Positions 1 through 8,100 of a DNA stretch of 15,439 nucleotides are shown here, in pieces (position 1 is the first letter of the stretch; every line of letters begins with the position of its first letter). Source of the DNA: JAVBJN01 sp031546985 (GTDB lineage: Bacteria > Bacteroidota > Bacteroidia > Chitinophagales > Chitinophagaceae). Under the pieces are notes generated by a model. That model saw only the letters and a list, made by a program, of their open reading frames with translations, had not been told where the DNA came from and ran no database searches. Position numbers and translations under genes: made by a program. The stretch covers positions 1-15,439 of the forward strand of contig JAVBJN010000062.1 in assembly GCA_031546985.1 (NCBI GenBank), given 5' to 3'.

Positions 1-3
1 CCC

Positions 4-16
4 TCGACAAGCTCAG
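4..16. repeat. Fragment of the dispersed repeat also found at the right edge
   Basis: The 13 bases TCGACAAGCTCAG here are identical to 15309-15321, inside the second unit of the tandem array at the right edge, and differ by one base from 15177-15189 in the first unit. It lies in the non-coding 45 bases beyond the aminotransferase stop codon. This fits a dispersed intergenic repeat of the genome, of which only one border is visible here. The extent to the left is unknown. Confidence 0.5.
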
Positions 17-45
17 GCACCCTTCTTTTATGTCTTCTGTACTGC

Positions 46-1188
46 TTACACCTTAAGCAGCCGCTCGGCAGCTTGCTCCAGGGTTTCTTTTTTCTTGGCA
101 AAGCAGAAACGGATCATGCGGTCGTCTTTGGGCTGCTGGTAAAAAGCACTTACCGGAATGGTGGCTACTTTGTGGGTTTCGGTAAGCCATTGCGCAAATT
201 CGAGATCTGCAATGGCGCTTATATTTTCATAGCCCATCACCTGGAAATAACTGCCATTGCTGGGCTGGTGCAGGGTAAACCGGCTGCCTGCCATCAGGTG
301 CAGAAAGTAATTGCGCTTTTCTTCCATAAAGGCTGCCAGCTGCAGGTAATGGTCTTTGTTTTCGAGAAAAGCCGCCATGCCTGCTTGTACCGGTGTGTTG
401 CAACTGAAACATAAAAACTGGTGCACCTTGCGGTATTCTTTCATCAGTGGCTCTGGCGCTATGCAGTAACCCATTTTCCAACCCGTGTTGTTAAACACTT
501 TTCCGAACGAGTAGCAGGCAAATGCCTTGCTGCGCAGGTTGGGATAAGCGAGTATGGTTTCATGCCTGCGGTTATCAAACGTAAGGTGTTCGTACACCTC
601 ATCCGATACAATGTAAATGTCTTTGCCATCCAGCAGTTTTTCCAGTTGCAGCATATCTGCCTGGCTCCAGACATAACCACAGGGGTTATGCGGGGTGTTA
701 ATGATAATGAGCCTGGTGCGGCTGGTAATGCTTTGCGCCACCAGCTGCCAGTCTACACTATATTCCGGCGTTTTAAGCGGCACGGTTACCACTTTGCCAC
801 CGTTTAGCTCAATATTGGGGATATAGCTGTCGTAAGCAGGTTCTAACACAATTACTTCATCGCCAGGGTGCACAACAGTGGTAATGGCGGTGTAAATAGC
901 CAGTGTGCCACCTGGCGCAATGGTTATTTCGGTATCGGGATTTACCTTAACGCCGTAGAGGGTTTCGATCTTTTGCGCCAGCATTTCGCGCAGCGGCATC
1001 AGGCCGGGCATGGGCGCATACTGGTTTTGCCCGCGCAGCATGGCTTCATTTACACGATCTATCAGCTCGCGGGGCATGTCGAAATCGGGAAACCCCTGCG
1101 ACAGGTTAATGGCCTGGTGCTGCTGGGCCAGACCGCTCATAACGGTAAATATGGTGGTGCCGGCGGCCGGCAGTTTGCTCTGGATCAT
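46..1188 (-). CDS. Methionine-type PLP-dependent aminotransferase (class I/II)
   Basis: Encodes a 380-residue cytosolic fold-type I aminotransferase, probably transferring the amino group of methionine or another hydrophobic/aromatic amino acid to a 2-oxo acid (YbdL / kynurenine aminotransferase-like group). Visible family marks are the N-terminal LSQGFPDF (residues 29-36), the cofactor-binding NTPHNPCG (164-171), SDEVYEHL with Asp196 for the pyridine nitrogen, the Schiff-base lysine Lys230 in YSFGKVFNNTGWKMGY, and Arg360 in IRFCFAK for the substrate carboxylate. Length and residues are complete, so it should be active. The ATG at 1188 gives the expected N-terminus. It lies 67 nt downstream of manC on the same strand and may be co-transcribed, although a hairpin lies in the gap. 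The exact substrate is inferred from the family; kynurenine or glutamine transamination cannot be excluded. Confidence 0.9.
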   Translation of the reverse strand: MIQSKLPAAGTTIFTVMSGLAQQHQAINLSQGFPDFDMPRELIDRVNEAMLRGQNQYAPMPGLMPLREMLAQKIETLYGVKVNPDTEITIAPGGTLAIYTAITTVVHPGDEVIVLEPAYDSYIPNIELNGGKVVTVPLKTPEYSVDWQLVAQSITSRTRLIIINTPHNPCGYVWSQADMLQLEKLLDGKDIYIVSDEVYEHLTFDNRRHETILAYPNLRSKAFACYSFGKVFNNTGWKMGYCIAPEPLMKEYRKVHQFLCFSCNTPVQAGMAAFLENKDHYLQLAAFMEEKRNYFLHLMAGSRFTLHQPSNGSYFQVMGYENISAIADLEFAQWLTETHKVATIPVSAFYQQPKDDRMIRFCFAKKKETLEQAAERLLKV

Positions 1189-1205
1189 AAAACGGTTTTA
1201 AACAG

Positions 1206-1234
1206 CAATGGCCACAACCGGAGTCGGGCCATTG
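1206..1234 (-). terminator. Hairpin between manC and the aminotransferase gene
   Basis: CAATGGCC (1206-1213) and GGCCATTG (1227-1234) form a perfect 8-bp inverted repeat with a 13-nt loop. It lies 21 nt beyond the manC stop codon. Read on the minus strand, the stem is followed by a mixed T/A stretch, not a clean T-tract. It may be a weak terminator or an attenuating/processing hairpin between the two genes. Confidence 0.4.
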
Positions 1235-1255
1235 GTTATATGAAGGTATACAACG

Positions 1256-2341
1256 TTACAGAAACTTATCGCCCTTGTTACGCTTGATTTCGTTTACGTA
1301 GTCTTTAATCTGTTGCTCGCGTTTCTTTTCGCAAATGAGCAGCACATCATTGGTGTCTATCACAATATAATCTTCGAGACCCTGCAACACCACCAGTTTG
1401 TTTTGGGGGGCTACTACCATGCATTGGTTGGCATCTATTACCATCACATTTTTGCCATACACCGCATTGGCCAGATAATCTTTTTCTGAGTTTTCGTAAG
1501 CCGACTGCCAGGTGCCCAGGTCGCTCCAGCCAAAATAGGAAGGAATAACGTACACGTTGTGCGCTTTTTCCATAATGGCGTAGTCGATAGAGGTATTGGT
1601 ACACTGCGGGTAAATGTCCTCAATGGCTGCTTTCTCCTGGTTGGTATTGAGCGCATTGGCAAAGGCATCAAACACTTCGGCCATTTCGGGTACAAATTTC
1701 CGGAAGGCCTGGATCACCGTTTCGGCTTTCCATACAAAGATGCCGGCATTCCATAAAAAATCGCCGCTTTTGAGAAAGGTATTGGCCAGCTCCATCGAAG
1801 GTTTTTCGGTAAAGGTTTTTACACGGTATACCTTTTCAAATTGGGTCTCCTGGTCATATTGGATATAGCCATAGCCGGTATCGGGGCGGGTAGGGCGAAT
1901 GCCCAGGGTGATGAGCGATTCGTTACGGGCCACAAAATCGAGCGCTTCAAAACACACTTTCTCAAAAATGCGTTCTTCCAGGATCATATGATCGCTGGGG
2001 CTCATAATGATATTGGCCTTGGGATTTTTATCATGCAGTTTCCAGGCTACATAAGCTGCACAGGCTGCTGTGTTTTTACGGGAAGGCTCTTCCAGTATGT
2101 TTTCGTGCGGCAGGTCTGGCAAATGCTCTTTTACCAGGTGGGCATAAGAGGCATGGGTAACAATATATATATTCTCGGCCGGGCAGATCTGCTTGAAGCG
2201 CTCATAAGTGCTTTGTATCAGCGACCTTCCGGTGCCCAGCAAATCGAGGAACTGCTTGGGTTTGGCATTGCGGCTTACGGGCCAGAAACGGCTTCCGATG
2301 CCACCAGCCATAATGGCTACATAGTTATTGTGAATACTCAT
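1256..2341 (-). CDS. manC: Mannose-1-phosphate guanylyltransferase (GDP-mannose pyrophosphorylase)
   Basis: Makes GDP-mannose from mannose-1-phosphate and GTP in the cytosol, supplying mannose, fucose or rhamnose-type residues for surface polysaccharide and glycosylation. The 361 residues form one nucleotidyltransferase domain: MAGGIGSRFWP (11-21) with PKQF (28-31), EEPSRKNTAACAA (84-96), SPSDH (114-118) with the metal-binding Asp117, RPDTGYGYI (152-160), FTEKP (177-181), NAGIF (198-202) and GWSDLGTW (271-278). The C-terminal cupin of bifunctional ManC/phosphomannose isomerase enzymes is absent, as usual for stand-alone enzymes of this length. ATG at 2341 starts just before the nucleotide-binding motif. 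A Bacteroidota-type promoter and an inverted repeat lie directly upstream, so it probably has its own transcription start and not only read-through from the DUF5686 gene. Confidence 0.93.
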   Translation of the reverse strand: MSIHNNYVAIMAGGIGSRFWPVSRNAKPKQFLDLLGTGRSLIQSTYERFKQICPAENIYIVTHASYAHLVKEHLPDLPHENILEEPSRKNTAACAAYVAWKLHDKNPKANIIMSPSDHMILEERIFEKVCFEALDFVARNESLITLGIRPTRPDTGYGYIQYDQETQFEKVYRVKTFTEKPSMELANTFLKSGDFLWNAGIFVWKAETVIQAFRKFVPEMAEVFDAFANALNTNQEKAAIEDIYPQCTNTSIDYAIMEKAHNVYVIPSYFGWSDLGTWQSAYENSEKDYLANAVYGKNVMVIDANQCMVVAPQNKLVVLQGLEDYIVIDTNDVLLICEKKREQQIKDYVNEIKRNKGDKFL

Positions 2342-2360
2342 GTTTACACTGTGATTAGGG

Positions 2361-2392
2361 CAAATATAGTCCCCTTTCGGGTGAATACTAAA
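2361..2392 (-). promoter_or_regulatory. Bacteroidota-type promoter of manC
   Basis: On the minus strand TATATTTG (2368 down to 2361) is a perfect match to the -7 consensus TAnnTTTG. TTT at 2392-2390 lies 21 nt upstream of it as the -33 element. The predicted transcript starts about 15-20 nt before the ATG at 2341. Assigned by motif only. Confidence 0.55.
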
Positions 2393-2399
2393 CCCGAAA
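2375..2399. promoter_or_regulatory. 8-9-8 inverted repeat over the manC -33 region
   Basis: TTTCGGGT (2375-2382) and ACCCGAAA (2392-2399) form a perfect inverted repeat separated by 9 nt. Its distal arm touches the -33 element of the manC promoter and the rest lies in the spacer. It could be an operator for a dimeric regulator. Because it also lies downstream of the DUF5686 gene it could be a hairpin ending that transcript, but no T-tract follows on the minus strand. Confidence 0.4.
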
Positions 2400-2535
2400 C
2401 GTTAAAGTTGGCAGGGTATAGCCACAAGTGTAAGTAAGCATTAGTGCATGAGTATCAGTATTTCGTGGCAGCATAAGCCACATGCGCCTTGAATGGACTG
2501 TGCCGGTAGGGAGTTGTTTTTGCCGGTTGCGGTTG

Positions 2536-4971
2536 TTAATAGCTCCAGCTGTTGCGCCGGATATCGTACATGTCCAGGGTAATCTTAAACTGGAATGGGT
2601 TGGGGTTGCGGTTGGCATAGGAGGTAACAAATACCACCCCTATTTTATAGCGGGCCTCCCACAGACGTATTATTTTTTCGAGGCCCACAAAACCTTCTAC
2701 ATACTGCAGGTTGTTTTCGGGCACATATAATAAGCCTGCTCCCGCTATTTCCATCAGTTTGAGTTGCTTTAAGAATGGAATTTTATTGAGGATGGCCCCA
2801 TTGAATTTGTGCAGGTAGTGCCCTTCAAAATAAGGCTCAAAAACAGGGAAGGTACTATCGAGCGCCTGGTAGTAATTGAGTGGATTATCAAAAATATAAG
2901 GATCGCCGCGGCGCATAAATTTATAATCGACCAGCTCCAGCTTACGGGTATTGAAAAACTTGCCCGAGCTGACCTTGAATTGCGAAATACCTACCAGACC
3001 CAGTTTAAATTCTTTCTCAATGCTGAATTGCATGTAATCGAAATCGATGGTGCTATTGAAAATACCTGGAATACCCTTGCGGTAAGACAGGGTAAAAGTG
3101 GGCCATTTAGAACCCAGTATCACTTTCTCCAGCGGCTGACGAATGTATTTCTGAAATGGCGTGTAGCTGAAAGAAACCTTGCCATACAACGCGTTGTACG
3201 GTTTGAAATCGGCCGGTTGGTTGGGTTGGTTAAACAGCGAGTCGAAGGTTTTATTGAAATTGTAATTGCTGATAGATCGGCGGTTGGCAAACTCGGCTTC
3301 CAGGTTAAACCGCAGGCCATTGAGTATTTCGATGCTGTGCACCAGCTCAAAGCGGGTGTTTTCGTAATAATTGGTACGGCGCAGCATGTTAATGTAAGAG
3401 TCGCCGGCAAATACCGCTGCAAAATCGCGGCCCACTGTAGCCCTGAAAAATGCCCGGCTAAAGGTATTGTACATGCCAAATGCAGTAACGGTTCCTTTCA
3501 AATCGTTGTTTCTCAAGCCATAAGAAGGGGCAATGCTAAACGAGACCTGTTTTTTGTTAGGAAAGGTCTTTTCAATATTTATAAAAGTAGCCAGGCGTGC
3601 ACCGCCAATATAAAAAGGAATAAAAGTGGTAACAAGCGGGGCAAAATTAACCCGCAATTCCTGGCTGCGCTTGTAATAGCCCTGCCCGGTTAGGCCTATT
3701 TTGAGGGGTGTAATCTTGTTAAACGCTTTGTCTATACTATCCAGGTAAGGTTTGGACTGGCGTAGCACTTTCATGCTGTCGTTAAAATGGATAAAGGCAA
3801 TTTCCTTTTGGGTAAGGGGTTCCTTACGCTCTTTTTTCCAGAAGCTGCTATCGCGCTCGTAGGCTTCTTTGCTGGTTACGCTTACCTCGTTGTTAAAGAA
3901 GCGGTTAGAAAGTTCGGGTTTGAGCTTAATGTCGGAGTAATATACTGCGGTGCGGCCGCTTTGAGAGGTGCGGCCCGCTTTGGCCTGGTAAATGTATTCC
4001 TGCCTTACGGGAAACCAAAGGCTGTCTGTAATAGGTTCAAACCATTGGCGGATGGTAAATTTGTCGTACTCCGACAGGTGAAAAGCCGGCCACTCCAGGT
4101 CGATGTATTTTACCTTCCAGGTGCTGTCGTAAACTTCCACATAACCGGTGCACAATGCATTGCTTAATGCACCGGGGCTCACCTTGATCTGGTATACCTT
4201 GCGGCCGGCGGAGTCGTTGTAGATCTTTTGCATCTTGTATCGGTAGCCCATTAACCCGCTGTAGCTGAAGGGCGATAGTGCAGGCGTTTCGGAAAGCGCT
4301 GGTGCCTTAACCAAGTTGCGGTAAAAGTTAAAATCGGCATCGGTGGTGGTGAGGAAAAACAAGCCAAAGGTATTGCCCCGGGCCTGGTAGCCGGTGCGTA
4401 TTTCCTTGAGCTTGTCCGGCGCCCGGAAGTAGCGTTCCATTTTAATCTCCGCCATATTCAGGTTGGGCGGTTTTACAACGGTATCGTTTTGCGGTTTTTT
4501 CTTAGGGGTAAAGATGTTTTCCTGCACAGCCTTAATGTACAGCGAGGCAGAGTAGTCGTTGGTGGCAGAGAGCCAGGCTTCTTTTTGGGCAATCACCATC
4601 CGGATGATTTCTTCTGACCGGTCTACTTTTTTAGCCTTTACCTCTACTTCTTTAATGGATTTGGAAGCATCGTCGAGCAGAAAATGCTGCTCCAGGGTAT
4701 CGGCAAACAGTGCAATTTTCTGCACCATGCTTTTGTAACCCATGGCAGAGGCCACCAGGGTGTACTCGCCCTGGGCCATCAAGGCTATTTCGTAATGCCC
4801 GTCCATATCGGTACGGGTGCCCCATTTGGTATCTTTAACCACTACGGTAGCAAAAGGTATGGGCTGCAGCCGGTTGTCCGTTACCTGGCCTTTGACCACA
4901 TAGTAACGGGCATATGCCGAAAAAGTACAGCATAATATTAGTAAAAGTAGCAGCAGCGCCCTCATTTTCAT
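2536..4971 (-). CDS. DUF5686 family protein with N-terminal carboxypeptidase-regulatory-like domain
   Basis: Encodes 811 residues of a Bacteroidota-specific envelope protein of unknown function. Residues 1-21 are a signal peptide (a poly-Leu core ending AYA, then RYY). A carboxypeptidase-regulatory-like beta-sandwich follows at about 24-108, with GQVTD, PIPFATVVV and GTRTDMDGHYEI; this is the module common at the N-terminus of outer-membrane receptors. The rest is DUF5686: long amphipathic strands rich in Tyr/Phe and an aromatic terminal residue (SWSY), compatible with an outer-membrane beta-barrel. No T9SS sorting domain is visible. The ATG at 4971 is used; a second Met two codons later gives the same signal peptide. 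It is transcribed divergently from the PKD adhesin and is first in a same-strand run with manC and the aminotransferase, but 194 nt separate it from manC, so a shared operon is uncertain. Confidence 0.85.
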   Translation of the reverse strand: MKMRALLLLLLILCCTFSAYARYYVVKGQVTDNRLQPIPFATVVVKDTKWGTRTDMDGHYEIALMAQGEYTLVASAMGYKSMVQKIALFADTLEQHFLLDDASKSIKEVEVKAKKVDRSEEIIRMVIAQKEAWLSATNDYSASLYIKAVQENIFTPKKKPQNDTVVKPPNLNMAEIKMERYFRAPDKLKEIRTGYQARGNTFGLFFLTTTDADFNFYRNLVKAPALSETPALSPFSYSGLMGYRYKMQKIYNDSAGRKVYQIKVSPGALSNALCTGYVEVYDSTWKVKYIDLEWPAFHLSEYDKFTIRQWFEPITDSLWFPVRQEYIYQAKAGRTSQSGRTAVYYSDIKLKPELSNRFFNNEVSVTSKEAYERDSSFWKKERKEPLTQKEIAFIHFNDSMKVLRQSKPYLDSIDKAFNKITPLKIGLTGQGYYKRSQELRVNFAPLVTTFIPFYIGGARLATFINIEKTFPNKKQVSFSIAPSYGLRNNDLKGTVTAFGMYNTFSRAFFRATVGRDFAAVFAGDSYINMLRRTNYYENTRFELVHSIEILNGLRFNLEAEFANRRSISNYNFNKTFDSLFNQPNQPADFKPYNALYGKVSFSYTPFQKYIRQPLEKVILGSKWPTFTLSYRKGIPGIFNSTIDFDYMQFSIEKEFKLGLVGISQFKVSSGKFFNTRKLELVDYKFMRRGDPYIFDNPLNYYQALDSTFPVFEPYFEGHYLHKFNGAILNKIPFLKQLKLMEIAGAGLLYVPENNLQYVEGFVGLEKIIRLWEARYKIGVVFVTSYANRNPNPFQFKITLDMYDIRRNSWSY

Positions 4972-5114
4972 CTTTTCTGGGTAGTATAACGGAATAACTA
5001 CGTGATTGTTACAACTTTAAATGTGGTATGAAGAAAATTACCCATCCTTTTCCGGCAAATTGACTGTCTATTCAAAGTACACCTTAAATGTTTAGGGGCA
5101 AATTTCTGTGCACA

Positions 5115-5165
5115 TACCTGTGATTATTTTTCAATAATTTCATAAGTTCACTATCATTTTGTACT
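5115..5165 (+). promoter_or_regulatory. Possible promoter region of the adhesin/PorP pair
   Basis: The divergent gap 4972-5188 is AT-rich towards the adhesin. TATCATTTTG at about 5153-5162 resembles the Bacteroidota -7 box TAnnTTTG with one or two extra bases, and a T-run about 20 nt upstream could be the -33 element. The match is imperfect, and no distinct ribosome-binding site is visible before the ATG at 5189. A confident promoter for the DUF5686 side was not found. Confidence 0.25.
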
Positions 5166-5188
5166 GAACGTTTTTTTAATAATTGCCG

Positions 5189-8100
5189 ATGACTGTTTTA
5201 TACAACCGTTTTTTATACCTATGGAGTTTTGTTTTTCTATTGCTGGCGCAGGGTTTACAGGCGCAGGTAACGGCCAATTTTTCGGCAACTCCGCTATCGG
5301 GGTGTGCACCCTTGCTGGTGCAATTTAGCGATCAATCTACGGGTAATCCCACCAGCTGGCAATGGAACCTGGGCAATGGTACCACGCCTGTGATAAAGAA
5401 CCCCTCCACGATCTATACCACTCCCGGCACCTATGCGGTAACGCTTACGGTATCTAACGGCTCATCATCCAATACCAAAACGGTAACCAGCTATATTACG
5501 GTTTACGGGGTACCCGATGTGAATTTTACCAGCCCCGATACAGTGGGGTGTCCGCCGCTGGTAGTACAATTTACCAATACCTCGCAGCCTAATGTGCCCG
5601 GTGCAGCTACTTACCTCTGGAACTTTGGCGACGGCGGCAGTGCCAACACGGCCAACCCATCGCATACCTACCAGACCTCCGGCTATTACAATGTAACCCT
5701 ATTGGTGAGCAACAGCGCCGGGTGTAACAAAACACTTACCAAGCAGCAATATATTCATGTGCTGCAAAAACCAACCGGCAATTTTACAGCTACCAATACT
5801 ACGATTTGTACCGCTCCCGGCAGCACTACCTTTAACTATACGGCTACGGGCGTAGGGCCGTTTACGGTAGACTGGTCTTTTGGCGATGGCGGTACCTCTA
5901 CCTCCAATAGCCCTACGCACACCTACAGCAACCCTGGTAATTATAATGTAAGACTGGTGGTTACCGATTCCAAAGGTTGTAAGGATACGGTTGTGAAAAA
6001 TAACTACATCAACGTTATTAACTACACCCCTGATTTTAATATGCCTACCGGGGCCTGTGTGGGCACGCCGGTTTCCTTTACAAACATTAGTGTACCAATA
6101 GCCACCGCCAGCAGCTGGACCTTTGGCGATGGTGGTACCAGCACCGGGGTTACAGCCAGCCATACTTATACAACGCCGGGCACCTATACGGTAACGCTTA
6201 ATTCCACTTCTGCTCCTTGTGCGGGTACGGCCACCAAAACCATTGTAATTTATCCTAAGCCCTCTATGGCATTTACGGCCAGCCCGTTGCCGCCATGCCC
6301 GCCGCCGGTGCCCATCCAGTTTACTACCACTACTACAGCCACCAGTTACAGCTGGTTCTTTGGCGATGGTGGTACGGGTACGGGCGCCAGTCCCAGCCAT
6401 ACCTACAATACACCTGGCTCATTTACGGTGTTGATGGTAGCCACCAGTCCCAACGGATGTGTGGATTCTTTGACCAAATCGGGTTATGTGCAGATCAGCA
6501 ACCTGGATGTAGACATTCAGGTTTCGCCAAGCCAGGGCGACTGTGCACCGGCCACCATGTTGTTTTCGTCCATTACTGCTTTTAATGCGCCCATTAATTC
6601 CTATTCCTGGGATTTTGGCGATGGGCAATCCAGCACCACGCCTAATCCTACACACGTATTTGTAGATTCCGGTACCTATATCGTATCGCTTACCGTGCAA
6701 ACCGCCAATGGTTGTACCCAAACCGATACTGCGCACATACACGTGGGTACAAAACCATTTGCCAATTTTACGGTTTCGCCTACGGTTACCTGCGTTAAAC
6801 AGTTTGTAAACTTTACCAACCTTTCTACCAATGCCACCGATTACCTGTGGTATTTTGGCGATGGCTCTACCAGCACGGCTACCAGCCCGGTAAAAAACTA
6901 TATGGATACCGGTTGGTATAATATCCGGTTGCTGGCGTTTAACAATGGCTGTGCCGATACCATGCATGTAGATTCTATGGTTCGGGTACTGGTGCCCAAA
7001 TCACTGATGAGCCATGGTTATTCCTGCGATACGCCAACCAAGGTCTGGTTCGATAATAAATCGCTGGGCGCTACTTCGTTTGCCTGGTATTTTGGCGACG
7101 GCGCTTCATCTACCTTGCCTAAACCCGTGCATTTATACCCGGCTATAGGCGATTATAATATGATGCTGGTTTCGTTTAACAGCGCCACCGGCTGCTCCGA
7201 TACCCTGCGGGAGGTCATCAACATTTTTAATCCTTCGTTTGCCTTTAGCGCCAATGATACGGCGGTATGCAGGGGCGATACCGTAAACCTTACCTCGGTA
7301 ATGACCGGCTCGCATGCTAAAACGTATACCTGGATCGTAGGCGGTGTAAACCTGCCCGATACCACACCTGTGATTAAGTTTACGTTTTATACCCCTGGCC
7401 GCACCACTGTGCGGCTCATTGTAGAAGATGACCATGGTTGTATAGACACTGCGGTGCGTAACAATTATATACTTACCGCGCAACCAACTGCCGGGTTTTA
7501 TGCATCGCCGCTGGTGGGTTGTGTGCCATTTACCACCACGCTTTATGATACAAGCCTTACCATACCCGGAACCAATGTGGTGCAGAGAGAATGGACCTAT
7601 GGAGATGGCAGCAACAATACGGTAACAACTGCAAGCACACCGCATACTTATGCCAATACCGGCATGTACACCGTGCGTTTAAAAGTGACCGATAATGTAG
7701 GCTGTATTGATACCATAACGAAAATCAATTACCTGGAGGCGCGTAAACCTACCGCAGCATTTACCGCGCAGTATACCCTGGCTTGTGCAGGGCAGCTCAT
7801 CAGCTTCTTCAATACCTCCTCTGGTAGCAACCTTACCTGTCAGTGGTATTTTGGCGATGGGGGCACTTCTACCGTTACCAGTCCGGCACATGCGTATGCC
7901 GCCTCAGGTACCTACACCATAAAACTGGTGGTAACCGATGCTTCGGGCTGTAAAGATTCTTTGACCCGTACCAATTATATCCAGATCAATAAACCCAAGG
8001 CAAGCTTTACCATGAGCGATTCTGTAAAAGTGTGCCCGCCGCTTACCGTAAACTTTACCAATGCCTCGGTAGGCGCCCTTACTTATTTCTGGGATTTCGA

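Noticed and set aside
2465..2481. GTGGC/GCCAC hairpin downstream of the DUF5686 gene as a terminator
   Set aside because: Only a 5-bp stem with a 7-nt loop and no T-tract on the minus strand; too weak to call.
2388..2630. Minus-strand 80-codon frame overlapping the DUF5686 3' end
   Set aside because: It overlaps the end of a well-supported gene in another frame, and its translation is Thr/Pro/Arg-rich with no start context.
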